Assembly: GCA_030427885.1 (NCBI GenBank) | Contig: JAUICM010000006.1 | Coordinates: forward strand, 186,001-250,000 | Reading direction: 5' to 3' | Origin: Rhodothermia bacterium | Lineage (GTDB): Bacteria > Bacteroidota > Rhodothermia > Balneolales > Balneolaceae | DNA: 64,000 nt | In this document: positions 15,620 to 25,028 of the stretch, piece after piece | Numbering within the stretch: the first letter of the stretch is position 1 | Layout: every line of letters starts with the position of its first letter | Position numbers and translations under genes: made by a program | Notes under the pieces: model-generated | The model's database searches: none | What the model was told of the DNA's origin: nothing | What the model saw: only the letters and a program-made list of their open reading frames with translations

Positions 15620-18442
15620 CTACTTTATCAGCACCATTCGTCTTGTTCTGCTCCCAAATTCTGAATCCACTTTATAGAGGTAGATACCCGAGCTAAGCAT
15701 GGAAGCATCAAAACGCACAGAATGAGTGCCCGGGGTTTGGACCTCATTTACAAGTGTGGAAACAAGCGACCCCTGGATAGTATATACCTTCACCGACACA
15801 AACGATTGCTGAGGAATAGTGTAATGGATAGAAGTGGTCGGATTGAATGGATTCGGATAATTTTGGAATACTTCGAATCTTTCCGGCTGATCTTCAGGTT
15901 CATTAGAAACACCAGAAGTATTTTGAATGATGAGCGAAAGCGAAGAATTCTGAGACTCTGTCATTTCTATGGGGTAGGTAACAGATCTTTCCAGCAAATC
16001 AGTTTCCAAGGTTTCCTGATCTTTTATAGAGAAAGTGAATCGATCTCCCATATTGACTTCCTTCAGGATCTTCAGCTCCAGAGAATTATCGGTGTTATAA
16101 GCGTTTATCTGCAAAGGAATAATGAAGGGTTCAGAAGATCCGAAAGGAAGTGAGATCTGCGTTTGCTGTATTTCAGCTCCATTTCTGGTTCCAATCCCGG
16201 AAATTGACAAAGCTGTTTTGTTTAAAGGGGGGAGCTCTTGAGCGTCTTTGTCATCCCAAAAGATCTCCGATGATTCTGAAAAGTACACTACAAACTGATC
16301 TTTAATAGTATTAGCTGGATCAGAAACTGATAAAACTATATAAGCGTGATCTTCAGGAAGGTCCTTGAGGAAATTCCCATCTTCAATGACTGAAGCTGAT
16401 GGTATCGTTACGCTGCTGGCATCGCTGTTTTCGATCATAATACCCTGCCAGGCTGCTATAGAATCTCCAATAGAAGTAGTAGTTACATAAGATTTTGATT
16501 CCGGGTCATAGATCTGGCCCACGCTGCTGGTCAGAGATCCGCCATTAACGGTCATCTGTCCAAAGTCGATAGCCTGATCGAAAGGATTTCCGATCAGATT
16601 CCAGCCATCGCCATTAGCATGGAGATCAATGTCAACATCTGAGTTGGGGGTAGATCCTGTTCCTCGGATAGTCAAGGGTAGCTCGGCACTTTCAGCAGTA
16701 TCGTTGTCGAAGAAATAAAGTATAAATCCTTTTCCATTTTGCAGTGAATCAGAGAGAGAGGAGGGATATTCCCATTCCGATCCGGACCAGGAGGTATAAA
16801 AGTTACGGGTATGTCCGTCTCCAAAACCCTGAATGGGGGTGAAGGCGGTTATATCTGAGATTGGCATATCTATCGTTGGAGCAGCCATCATTCTCCATCC
16901 TGCAGTTCCTGAGATCGTTACAAACGGGAGGAATGGATCTCCGTTTATTTTGGTGCCGGGTGAGAATAAGGAAGCATCATCGGTATCAGCATCACTGTGA
17001 GCATAAAGACTATCGCCGGTAATATCAGGATTGAGGGTAAGAGACTCTCCGCTGATATCGCCCGGGTATTCCAAATAGGTGATGACATCATTAGCCGGGG
17101 TTTTGATATTCAGTTTATCTCCGGAATTATTCAGACTTAAAGTTTCAGAGGAGGCCGCCTGAACATCAGCTCCTCCAAAATCACCCACAAAAGTATCTCT
17201 TCCGAACACCAGTAATGCCTGTCCAGGAAGGATCGTGGTACCGGATTCGATGACATGGCGATCTTCGGTATTATCTGCAATGATCCAGTTATCCAGAGTA
17301 ATAGCAGATTCGGCAGTGTTTATGATCTCAAGGAATTCATCTGACACACTTCCGACATTACCATCGTTATTGGCATCTCCGTCAGTTGGGTCAGGATTGA
17401 AGTGAATTTCATTAATGGTTAGCGAAGGGTAATCAGGAAAGGTAACGGTACTGAAAGACCGGGGAATTACCGCTGCAAAAGCATCGATCACTTTTTTATG
17501 GCCACCAAGTGATCTTCTTATGATCGAACTCTGCTCCATATGAAAGAAATATCCGGTATTACTGACAGGCTGATCATCAGCAGGATTGCCGGAACCGTTG
17601 ATATAGCGACCCTGCACATTGGTGGTTCCGCTGAGAGTGCATAAGGAACCATCTCCCGTCATAGCAGCATCAATCCCATAAGCGATCAAAGTATCACGCA
17701 CAGACTGGAGTGAAGGCTGAGGGTCATCGCTCCGGCCGTTAGAGAGATATACATCCTCACAACTTGAACTTGCATGACCATGCACATTAATAGCATAGAC
17801 ATTAGCTGACAGCTCTTTGGTCGACTCGTGAGCGATCTGGAAAGCACTTGAATCATAATGAGCCATATCCGAAACCTTGAATTTCTCTGACAGGTCGGAA
17901 TCGTTACATACTGTGGTAGTTCCGTCGCTGAAAGCAGAATCGGCATTAGCGCACCTATGAGTCCCAGCCATGGTAAGTACCCTTGCTCCCAGATATTGAA
18001 ACAGATTCACACCTTCCTGAGGAGTGAATGAATCATGAAGAGGGTGGGGAACAGCGATGATCGCATCCCGCTGGTATTCAGGGTCGGAAGCGAATAAACC
18101 CCATCCATAAACAACAGGTGTTTTCTCCCGGATAAGATAATATTCGCGATTTATGAATGAGGTATCTGTCAGGAGTACCATTTCATAGTTACTGAAATTA
18201 GTACTCAGACTGTCCTCGGCTTCGGAATAGGATTCAGCCACGAACAGGTCCATCATCCGTTTCCATTGTTTAAGCTGAAGAGAATCGGGGACAACATACC
18301 CTTCAGAACCTTCATCGGGCATCAGGTTTTGTTCATAGTGGATGAACTCCCCCATCAGATTACCATTTTCAGAAGATATCTGAGCTTGTACCGATACCGG
18401 GATAAGTATCAGAAGAAATAGCAGTCTTTTGAATAATACCAA
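15620..18442 (-). CDS. Large secreted protein: putative hydrolase-like N-terminus, lamin-tail domain, sorting domain
   Basis: This 940-residue exported protein has the signal peptide MVLFKRLLFLLILIPVSVQAQ. Residues about 60-335 hold an unrecognised domain with clustered histidines: VPHPLHDS, MAGTHRCANAD, DMAHYDSSAF, NVHGHASSSC and FFHMEQSS. This pattern recalls zinc amidohydrolases of the N-formylglutamate amidohydrolase type, which is only an inference. A lamin-tail domain follows (LTINEIHFNPDPTDGD, EFLEIINTAES, LDNWIIADN). After a further beta-rich region the type A sorting domain closes the protein (NYPNPFNPTTSIHYTIPQQ, SGIYLYKV). It lies between purK and purE on the same strand, 84 bases after purK. 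Confidence 0.82.
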   Translation of the reverse strand: MVLFKRLLFLLILIPVSVQAQISSENGNLMGEFIHYEQNLMPDEGSEGYVVPDSLQLKQWKRMMDLFVAESYSEAEDSLSTNFSNYEMVLLTDTSFINREYYLIREKTPVVYGWGLFASDPEYQRDAIIAVPHPLHDSFTPQEGVNLFQYLGARVLTMAGTHRCANADSAFSDGTTTVCNDSDLSEKFKVSDMAHYDSSAFQIAHESTKELSANVYAINVHGHASSSCEDVYLSNGRSDDPQPSLQSVRDTLIAYGIDAAMTGDGSLCTLSGTTNVQGRYINGSGNPADDQPVSNTGYFFHMEQSSIIRRSLGGHKKVIDAFAAVIPRSFSTVTFPDYPSLTINEIHFNPDPTDGDANNDGNVGSVSDEFLEIINTAESAITLDNWIIADNTEDRHVIESGTTILPGQALLVFGRDTFVGDFGGADVQAASSETLSLNNSGDKLNIKTPANDVITYLEYPGDISGESLTLNPDITGDSLYAHSDADTDDASLFSPGTKINGDPFLPFVTISGTAGWRMMAAPTIDMPISDITAFTPIQGFGDGHTRNFYTSWSGSEWEYPSSLSDSLQNGKGFILYFFDNDTAESAELPLTIRGTGSTPNSDVDIDLHANGDGWNLIGNPFDQAIDFGQMTVNGGSLTSSVGQIYDPESKSYVTTTSIGDSIAAWQGIMIENSDASSVTIPSASVIEDGNFLKDLPEDHAYIVLSVSDPANTIKDQFVVYFSESSEIFWDDKDAQELPPLNKTALSISGIGTRNGAEIQQTQISLPFGSSEPFIIPLQINAYNTDNSLELKILKEVNMGDRFTFSIKDQETLETDLLERSVTYPIEMTESQNSSLSLIIQNTSGVSNEPEDQPERFEVFQNYPNPFNPTTSIHYTIPQQSFVSVKVYTIQGSLVSTLVNEVQTPGTHSVRFDASMLSSGIYLYKVDSEFGSRTRRMVLIK

Positions 18443-18526
18443 AGCGTTTCAGATTGTTGGAAAATGATACGCCGGAATACTAGTGTTTTTTTATGGATTT
18501 GGGAACAGGTGTTACGAATTGTTTAC

Positions 18527-19687
18527 CTAGATCTCTATCGAAGAAGTCACTTCTTTTGCTTTCTGATGGGTTTTCTCAAGATCATTTCCCAGTAAAGTAT
18601 AATGTGCCATTTTCCGGCCAACTTTACTTTGCAGTTTACCATATACATGCAGATGACCATTGTCCGTTTCAAACCCCTCAGTTATATGATCCGCTGCAGC
18701 TGGACGATTATGTGTTCCTAAAAGATTGATCATCGCTGCCGCGGGTTTGGTCATGGCTGTTGATCCGAGGGGAAGTCCTAATACCGAACGTACATGGTTT
18801 TCAAACTGGGATGTTACACAGCCTTCAATGGTATAATGACCAGAGTTGTGTGGTCGGGGAGCAGACTCATTCAACAGTACCTCACCGGTTTCAGTCAAAA
18901 AGAACTCAAATGCATAGATCCCTTTTCCATCAATGGCTTCAACTGCTTTGACCGCGAGTTCCTGTGCTCTGAGTTGATACTTATCCTCGATAGGTGCGGG
19001 TGAAAGCACCGCTACACAAATATGATTTTCCTGAACAGTCTCACAGCAAGGATAGACCACAGACCCTGTTTCGTTTCGTGCTACCTGAACAGCAAGCTCT
19101 TTGGTGAACGGGACAAAAGCCTCTGCCAGAATATCGTGACCAGCTTCACCACCCAGTTTCTTAAATCCCTCCTTGGCTGATTCCAGATCTCTGGCTGTAT
19201 GATTGCCGTATCCGTCGTATCCACCTTTGGAAGACTTCAGCATATATGGCCAGCCGTATTCGTCGCCAAATGATTTGAGGTCGCCTTCAGATGCAACCAG
19301 CTTGTACGGAGTAACAGGAATCCCGGCATTCTCAAAAGTCTGTTTCTCGATCAGTTTATTTTCAATCAGAGCGAAGCTATCGGGAGAAGGGTAGATGGGG
19401 GTTCCGCTCTTTTCCTGAACTTCTTTCAAGAGCTCTGAGCTGATGAACTCATTTTCAAGAGTTACCACATCACATTCTTTGGCAAAAGCCACCATGTCAT
19501 CAACAGAATCAAAAGAACCGGAATAAGAAAAGGGGGTCATAAATTGAACGGGTTCATTTTCAGGTCGGTCGGAGAATACAGAAACCTGGATTCCAAAACG
19601 GAAAGCCTGAAGAGCGCTCATTCTTGCTAATTGTCCGGCACCGAGAAAGCCGAGTTTGGTGGTTGCTGGGAGTGATGTACGGGGCAT
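18527..19687 (-). CDS. purK: N5-carboxyaminoimidazole ribonucleotide synthase PurK
   Basis: PurK makes N5-CAIR from AIR, bicarbonate and ATP. The ATP-grasp protein has 386 residues from the ATG at 19687; an in-frame ATG 11 codons upstream adds MLISYFKKKKF and looks less likely. Motifs are TKLGFLGAGQLARM at the start, YPSPDSFALIENKLIEKQTF, PYMLKSSKGGYDGYG for ATP binding, FEFFLTETGEVLLNESAPRP and HNSGHYTIEGCVTSQFENH at the C-terminal lid. It is upstream of purE on the same strand with one gene between them. Confidence 0.96.
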   Translation of the reverse strand: MPRTSLPATTKLGFLGAGQLARMSALQAFRFGIQVSVFSDRPENEPVQFMTPFSYSGSFDSVDDMVAFAKECDVVTLENEFISSELLKEVQEKSGTPIYPSPDSFALIENKLIEKQTFENAGIPVTPYKLVASEGDLKSFGDEYGWPYMLKSSKGGYDGYGNHTARDLESAKEGFKKLGGEAGHDILAEAFVPFTKELAVQVARNETGSVVYPCCETVQENHICVAVLSPAPIEDKYQLRAQELAVKAVEAIDGKGIYAFEFFLTETGEVLLNESAPRPHNSGHYTIEGCVTSQFENHVRSVLGLPLGSTAMTKPAAAMINLLGTHNRPAAADHITEGFETDNGHLHVYGKLQSKVGRKMAHYTLLGNDLEKTHQKAKEVTSSIEI

Positions 19688-19718
19688 GAATTTTTTCTTT
19701 TTAAAATAAGAAATTAAC

Positions 19719-19764
19719 AATTAGGAATTAGGAATAGATAAATCCGTATTCCTAATTCCTAATT
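19719..19764. repeat. 17-bp perfect inverted repeat upstream of purK and prfA
   Basis: A left arm AATTAGGAATTAGGAAT and a right arm ATTCCTAATTCCTAATT pair perfectly around a 12-base loop. It sits in the divergent purK/prfA promoter region. It has no T-run of its own and each arm is itself a seven-base tandem duplication. Confidence 0.85.
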
Positions 19765-19832
19765 ACCATTCTCTTTCTCTCAACTTTATTCTTAATTTAG
19801 CTCCACATTAAAAAGACAGCATTACGCCCTAC

Positions 19833-20912
19833 ATGGATATAGAAGTAAAATTAAAGCAGATCAAATCCCGGTTTGAGGAAGTAAACGCAGCAATGAGTGA
19901 TCCATCAGTGTTTGACGACCCCGATAAGTACACCAAACTCACCAAGGAAAGAAGTGATCTGGAGGAATTGGTTGAAGATTACGACAAATGGGCTGATCTG
20001 AAAAACAGGTTTGATGGAAATAAAGAGCTCATCGATCTTAATGAGGATGCCGAGATCACCGAGATGGCTCGTGATGAGAATAAGGAGATCGTAGTGGAAC
20101 TGGACAGGCTTGAAGAAGAGATCAAGATGAAGCTGGTTCCCAAAGATCCGGAAGATTCCAAGAATGCGATCATTGAGATACGTGCAGGCACCGGGGGTGA
20201 TGAAGCTGCTATCTTTGCCGGAGATCTGTTTGATATGTACCGGCGTTTTGCCGATGGGGAAGGATGGAAGATGAGTTTGCTGAGCCTCAATGAATCGGAA
20301 AAAGGAGGTTACAAAGAGATATCATTTAGTCTTGAAGGCACGGAAGTGTTTGGTAAGATGAAATATGAATCCGGAGTGCACCGGGTACAACGCGTTCCTG
20401 CAACGGAAAGTCAGGGAAGAGTTCATACCTCAGCGGCAACAGTGGCTGTACTACCCGAAGTGGAGGAAGTTGATATCCATATAAATCCTGCTGATCTGAG
20501 AGTGGATACATTTCGGGCAAGTGGTGCAGGAGGTCAGCACGTAAACAAAACGGATTCTGCTATCCGGATCACCCACGAGCCAACAGGAATTGTGGTGGAA
20601 TGCCAGGAAGAACGATCGCAGCATCAGAATAAAGAGCGCGCCATGACCATGCTCCGGGCTAAGATGTATGATATTGAACTGGAGAAGAAACAGAAGGCCC
20701 GTGCGGCGGAGAGAAAAAGCCAGGTTTCTACCGGTGACCGTTCTGCCAAGATCAGAACTTATAATTATCCACAAGGTAGACTAACAGACCATCGTATCAA
20801 TCTCACTCTTTATAACCTTGATAGCATTATGAAAGGCGATATTGAAGAAGTGGTAAAAGCTCTACGTGTTCAGGATAACCTGGAACGTATGAACGAAATG
20901 GCGGAAAGTTAA
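19833..20912 (+). CDS. prfA: Peptide chain release factor 1
   Basis: RF1 reads UAA and UAG stops and triggers peptide release. The 359-residue protein has the codon-reading tripeptide PAT (residues 189-191, in RVPATESQGRVHTSAATV), which marks RF1 rather than RF2 (SPF). The catalytic GGQ lies at 233-235 in RASGAGGQHVNKTDSAIRIT, followed by GIVVECQEERSQHQNKERAM. The C-terminal signature RTYNYPQGRLTDHRINLTLY is intact. The length is normal. Confidence 0.98.
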   Translation: MDIEVKLKQIKSRFEEVNAAMSDPSVFDDPDKYTKLTKERSDLEELVEDYDKWADLKNRFDGNKELIDLNEDAEITEMARDENKEIVVELDRLEEEIKMKLVPKDPEDSKNAIIEIRAGTGGDEAAIFAGDLFDMYRRFADGEGWKMSLLSLNESEKGGYKEISFSLEGTEVFGKMKYESGVHRVQRVPATESQGRVHTSAATVAVLPEVEEVDIHINPADLRVDTFRASGAGGQHVNKTDSAIRITHEPTGIVVECQEERSQHQNKERAMTMLRAKMYDIELEKKQKARAAERKSQVSTGDRSAKIRTYNYPQGRLTDHRINLTLYNLDSIMKGDIEEVVKALRVQDNLERMNEMAES

Positions 20913-20914
20913 AA

Positions 20915-20997
20915 GTCACTCAGAGCGAAGCAATGAGTCCACAAAGCAAAGTAATTTGTTAATAGCTGTGTAGATCCATCGCTTTACCCTGGATAAC
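20915..20997. repeat. Degenerate palindromic repeat of the GTCACTCAGAGCG family
   Basis: This intergenic element just after prfA begins GTCACTCAGAGCGAAGCAAT and ends with GTGTAGATCCATCGCTTTAC then CCTGGATAAC, which is roughly the inverted form of its beginning. A better-preserved copy lies at 62411-62520. Elements of this type are common between genes in Bacteroidota-related genomes. Confidence 0.65.
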
Positions 20998-20998
20998 A

Positions 20999-22078
20999 CT
21001 AGTAGTTTAATTGATTTGCAAACTCCTTCATCACCGCCCAGTGCTCATCTGTCATAGCGCTGATGCTGTACACAGAGATACCAATGGAACCGGCATCTTT
21101 TGCGTTTTGAATGGCGGTTTGAAATCCACCCGGGGTGAGGGATGGAATATATAATCCGGGCATGAGATCGAATCTCCCATGTGCTTCACGGATTCCCTGC
21201 TCTGCAGAGAATTTGATCCATTCAAGATTCTGTAAGTAAAAATTCTGATACAGCATCGGTAATGCAATATCCAGGTTCCAGCTGGCCCAATCCTGACGGA
21301 CCATCTGTCGGCTCATTTCCGGAAAGGGAAATACTGCTGCGGTAAGGAGTTTATCATTCTCATGTGCGATCTCAGAGATCTCATTAACAAGAGAAGTCAC
21401 TGCATTCAAGCGGTACTGCAGCCATTCCATGCTTAGTTCCGGATGTTCCATTTCCATCGGGTCTTCTCCAAAAATCTCTTTAAATCCCTTGCGGGCAATC
21501 GGATGATATCCATAATCGTATTCCGGGAATTGGTGGTCCTGTACAATGTCATATTTAGGTTGAAGCTCTTTTCCAAGGATCACATCCACATACCGTACAT
21601 AGTCCAGGTGAACGGACTTAACTCCTTTGGCCGCAGCTACTTCGCGCATATTACTTTTGATATACTCCCTGGCACCCGGAGAAAAAGGAGAAAGCCATTG
21701 GTAATAATCCACATAAGCGCGATAGTCGTAGGAATTTTCGCCTTTTCGATTTACTGCGTACCAATCAGGGTGTTTGGCAGCAGTGGTATCACCGGGACGA
21801 TTAAGCGTCCAGATCCAGGCGTGAATATCGATATCATAGTCATTAGCATAGGAAGCGACTTCTTCAAGTTTATCCTTACCTGCGGAGAGAAACAGGTCCG
21901 TCAGCCCATGTTCTGAAAATTTCGAAAGTTGTTCCCTCCATTCCACTTCACTGGTGGCAATATCGGCTCCTGTCCATGCACCGAATCTAAATGCAGGTTC
22001 TTTTTTGGCCGGGGAGCAACTGAAAAGTAAACAAGCAAGAATTGCAAAAGTGGTGATAACGGTTGAAAAGTTTTTCAT
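20999..22078 (-). CDS. Putative glycoside-hydrolase-like lipoprotein (GHL10-type barrel)
   Basis: This 359-residue lipoprotein has a lipobox ending at Cys21 (CLLFSC). The rest looks like a TIM-barrel glycoside-hydrolase-like domain of the GHL10/family-10-like group. Supporting motifs are FRFGAWTGADIA at the first strand, DIDIHAWIWTLNRPGD, WLSPFSPGAREYIKSNM, the conserved KSVHLDYVRYVDVILG near residue 165, and DIALPMLYQNFY. The substrate is unknown, and the assignment rests on motif resemblance. It is followed upstream by a CBM9-like lipoprotein on the same strand, with a palindromic repeat between them. Confidence 0.75.
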   Translation of the reverse strand: MKNFSTVITTFAILACLLFSCSPAKKEPAFRFGAWTGADIATSEVEWREQLSKFSEHGLTDLFLSAGKDKLEEVASYANDYDIDIHAWIWTLNRPGDTTAAKHPDWYAVNRKGENSYDYRAYVDYYQWLSPFSPGAREYIKSNMREVAAAKGVKSVHLDYVRYVDVILGKELQPKYDIVQDHQFPEYDYGYHPIARKGFKEIFGEDPMEMEHPELSMEWLQYRLNAVTSLVNEISEIAHENDKLLTAAVFPFPEMSRQMVRQDWASWNLDIALPMLYQNFYLQNLEWIKFSAEQGIREAHGRFDLMPGLYIPSLTPGGFQTAIQNAKDAGSIGISVYSISAMTDEHWAVMKEFANQLNY

Positions 22079-22088
22079 AATCTTATTT

Positions 22089-22192
22089 TGTCATTTCGAT
22101 CAGCCGAATGGCTGGGAGAAATCTCATGAGTTACTTGTTGGGAATATAATCCTTTAGATGTTTCATCCGACTTCGCTGGATTCGACATGACA
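22089..22192. repeat. Palindromic intergenic repeat (TGTCATTTCGA type)
   Basis: The element begins TGTCATTTCGATCAGCCGAA and ends CTGGATTCGACATGACA, so its ends are inverted copies of each other. The middle contains GGGAGAAATCTCATGAG. This composition is familiar from repeats between genes in Bacteroidota-related genomes. It separates the two lipoprotein genes and shows no T-run. Confidence 0.65.
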
Positions 22193-22206
22193 GAATTGAT
22201 ACTCTG

Positions 22207-23274
22207 CTAATTACTAATGGTTAAATACCCATCCTGATTAAGAGTAAGGTTTCCATTATCAGAATGTACTGTTATTTCGAAACCCAGTTTAGTTTTTGCG
22301 AGACTGGCAGTTAATGGCATTCCGTTCACAATAAAATCCGGTCCGTCAAGATCCCTGATATCGGAAGTGAAGGATTCATTATCCCTCAGCCAGTCAAGTT
22401 GTTTTCTATAAAGATGATAGATCAATTGATACTCGTTTTGGTAGGGATCATCGTTCACCTCACTATTGGCATCACCCACAAAATAAAGGTAGCCCCAGTG
22501 TTCCGGCCGGTGCATATCAACAGCTGATTGCTGAGTCCACACCCAGTTGTTTTCAGGTAATCGATTTCCATTATCATCTAGTTTTCGTGTGTATTTCCCA
22601 TCGGTGATTGTGTGTTGCCATTGAACCCGTGAAAAATTTATGCGCCAGGTACTTCCCTTGCCAAAGGGTGTGCCTCGATCAACGTCGGTAAGTGGTTTGA
22701 TTGGAACAGCCCATTCTACGCTCCATCCTTTGTCTGTATCAGATGGATCGTTTACTGTGCCCTTTACATCTATGCCGACCTTTTGGTCATTAATATCCCA
22801 ATGATCCAGAACCGGGCCGTTCCTTCTATAGGGCCGGGCGAGAAATAACTCCCAGATCGTACCCAGTACATTCACTTCAAATTCTCCATAATAGGGTTGA
22901 AACTGGTTGGGACGGATGAAGATCTCAAAATCATTGTTGTGGAATATCACGGCATCCCGTTGGGTGATATCGCCCCAAACGTGTTCTTCTTCCAGCTCGG
23001 CATAAAAGTAGATAAAGTCTTCGTTCCAAAGCATTTTCATTCGTGTCTGGTAATAAGGAACTGGTTTAATGTCCCCCTCAATGTCGATGAAATGATCGGT
23101 CCATTCGGCGTTGGCCCAGTCAGCTTCATCTGCCTTTCCATCTATATCAATAGTGGAGGTAGCTTTGGTGATAGAATAGCTTTTTGGGATTGGAAGGTTA
23201 AGCACAGTTGGTTCATTGTTTTCACAACCAAAAGTGACAGCAACTATTAGTAAAGCGGGAAGGATCTTTTTCAT
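22207..23274 (-). CDS. CBM9-like carbohydrate-binding lipoprotein
   Basis: This 355-residue lipoprotein starts at the ATG at 23274, which gives a clean lipoprotein signal (MKKILPALLIVAVTFGC, Cys17). An ATG 17 codons upstream adds an implausible leader that lies in the pckA terminator. The domain is carbohydrate-binding module family 9-like: STIDIDGKADEADWANAEWT, then RMKMLWNEDFIYFYAELEE, HVWGDITQRDAVIFHNNDFE and FEVNVLGTIWELF. These sandwich proteins bind sugars at the cell surface. Its neighbour is a GHL10-like lipoprotein, which may act on the same polymer. Confidence 0.85.
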   Translation of the reverse strand: MKKILPALLIVAVTFGCENNEPTVLNLPIPKSYSITKATSTIDIDGKADEADWANAEWTDHFIDIEGDIKPVPYYQTRMKMLWNEDFIYFYAELEEEHVWGDITQRDAVIFHNNDFEIFIRPNQFQPYYGEFEVNVLGTIWELFLARPYRRNGPVLDHWDINDQKVGIDVKGTVNDPSDTDKGWSVEWAVPIKPLTDVDRGTPFGKGSTWRINFSRVQWQHTITDGKYTRKLDDNGNRLPENNWVWTQQSAVDMHRPEHWGYLYFVGDANSEVNDDPYQNEYQLIYHLYRKQLDWLRDNESFTSDIRDLDGPDFIVNGMPLTASLAKTKLGFEITVHSDNGNLTLNQDGYLTISN

Positions 23275-23307
23275 GAAGGAAGGTAAAAAATTAAAATCCT
23301 TCAGCAA

Positions 23308-23341
23308 TAAAAAAGCCCCACACATCGAAATGTGCGGGGCT
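23308..23341 (-). terminator. Terminator of pckA with UUCG tetraloop
   Basis: On the minus strand the RNA AGCCCCGCACAU-UUCG-AUGUGUGGGGCU forms a 12-base-pair stem (one G-U pair) closed by a stable UUCG tetraloop and followed by a run of six uridines. It starts about 25 bases after the pckA stop. Confidence 0.93.
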
Positions 23342-23363
23342 AAGCATACACTTAATTATTCAC

Positions 23364-25028
23364 TTAATTGTTGCTCCACAGTACTCGAGGTGCTGCACTG
23401 CGAATTTCTTTGCTTGCCACGCCTTCAAACTGCTTGAAGTTATTGATGAACATCTGGGCCAGTTTCTGGGCTTTCATGTCATACTGATGGGCATCTTCCC
23501 AGGTATAACGTGGGATGAGGATCTTGGAAGGAACGCCATCCACTGAGATAGGAACCTGGAATCCAAAGATCGGATCTTTCACATATTCCACATCATCCAG
23601 CTTACCATCGATTGCCTGGGTTAGCATTTTACGGGTATAGCTTAATTTCATTCTGGATCCGGTTCCGTATTCACCACCAGTCCAGCCGGTATTCACCAAC
23701 CAAACTTTAGATTCATGCTTCCTGATCTTTTCAGCAAGAAGCTCGGCATACACGGTTGGGTGCAAAGGCATGAATGGTGAGCCAAAGCAGGCAGAGAATG
23801 TAGCCTGTGGTTCAGTTACGCCACGTTCAGTTCCGGCCACCTTAGCAGTATATCCACTTATGAAGTGATACATGGCTTGTTCAGGGGTCAGACGTGAGAT
23901 CGGAGGTAAAACACCAAAAGCATCACAAGTCAGGAAGATGATATTTTCAGGGTGATTTCCGGTTCCGGTCTTGCTGGCATTAGGGATAAAATCGATAGGA
24001 TATGAGCATCGGGTATTCTGAGTCAGGCTCACATCATCGAAATCAGGTTCACGATCAGCGTTAAGTACTACGTTTTCCAGGATTGTACCGGGCATTTTAG
24101 TAGTAGCATAGATCATAGGTTCGCCTTCTTCAGAGAGGTTGATGGTCTTGGCATAGCAACCGCCTTCAAAATTAAAGACCCCTTTATCACTCCAGCCGTG
24201 TTCGTCATCACCAATAAGGGTTTTGTCAGGATCGGCAGAGAGGGTGGTTTTACCTGTACCAGAAAGTCCAAAGAAAACGGCAGTTTTACCATTTTCGTCG
24301 TGATTTGCTGAACAGTGCATGGCCATTACTCCCTTTTTGGGTAGTAGATAGTTCATCACTGAAAAGATCCCTTTCTTCACTTCACCGGAATACATGGTGC
24401 CACCTATAAGGATGATCTTCTTCTCGAAATTGCACAGAATAAAGGTACTGGATTGGGTACCGTCCACAGCAGGATCAGCCTCAAAAAAAGGAGCAGCCAG
24501 TACTGTAAATTCTGGTTCGTGTACTTCCAGTTCTTCTTTAGAAGGACGGATAAACATATTATGAGTAAAGAGGGCGTGGTAAGCTACTTCACTAACCACA
24601 CGCACTTTGAGTCGGTTTTCAGGATCGGCACCTGCGAAAACATCTTTCACAAAAAGACGTTTGTCTGCCAGATATTCCTGAACCTTTTTGTATAGCCTGT
24701 CAAATACTTCCTCAGAAGCCGGCTGATTGATAGGACCCCAGTCGATATCATCCTGGATGGAATCCTGTTCGATCACAAATTTGTCTTTGGGAGATCGGCC
24801 GGTAAATTTACCGGTATGTACCAAAAGGGCATGATCTTTAGTTAAAATAGCTTCTCCATGAAGGATAGCATGTTCATAAAGTTCGGCTGGATTTAAGTTC
24901 CAGTATACCTCTTCGTTGTTTTCTAATCCTAGATAGTCAAGCCCAATATGGCTTTTAGCATGAACGTCGTAGTCCGCTTTCATAGCTCCTGTTTCAATTG
25001 GTTTGTAAGGTCCTTTCAAGATAAGCAT
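23364..25028 (-). CDS. pckA: Phosphoenolpyruvate carboxykinase (ATP)
   Basis: This enzyme converts oxaloacetate and ATP to phosphoenolpyruvate for gluconeogenesis. The 554-residue protein has the PEPCK-ATP features: HTGKFTGRSPKDKFVI (residues 71-86), the lysine and metal region GGTMYSGEVKKGIF, the P-loop GLSGTGKTTLSAD (254-266) and the second metal motif IGDDEHGWSD (272-281). The adenine-binding part is near GSRMKLSYTRKML. A start at the internal methionine at residue 16 is possible. The gene ends in a strong terminator and is monocistronic. Confidence 0.97.
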   Translation of the reverse strand: MLILKGPYKPIETGAMKADYDVHAKSHIGLDYLGLENNEEVYWNLNPAELYEHAILHGEAILTKDHALLVHTGKFTGRSPKDKFVIEQDSIQDDIDWGPINQPASEEVFDRLYKKVQEYLADKRLFVKDVFAGADPENRLKVRVVSEVAYHALFTHNMFIRPSKEELEVHEPEFTVLAAPFFEADPAVDGTQSSTFILCNFEKKIILIGGTMYSGEVKKGIFSVMNYLLPKKGVMAMHCSANHDENGKTAVFFGLSGTGKTTLSADPDKTLIGDDEHGWSDKGVFNFEGGCYAKTINLSEEGEPMIYATTKMPGTILENVVLNADREPDFDDVSLTQNTRCSYPIDFIPNASKTGTGNHPENIIFLTCDAFGVLPPISRLTPEQAMYHFISGYTAKVAGTERGVTEPQATFSACFGSPFMPLHPTVYAELLAEKIRKHESKVWLVNTGWTGGEYGTGSRMKLSYTRKMLTQAIDGKLDDVEYVKDPIFGFQVPISVDGVPSKILIPRYTWEDAHQYDMKAQKLAQMFINNFKQFEGVASKEIRSAAPRVLWSNN

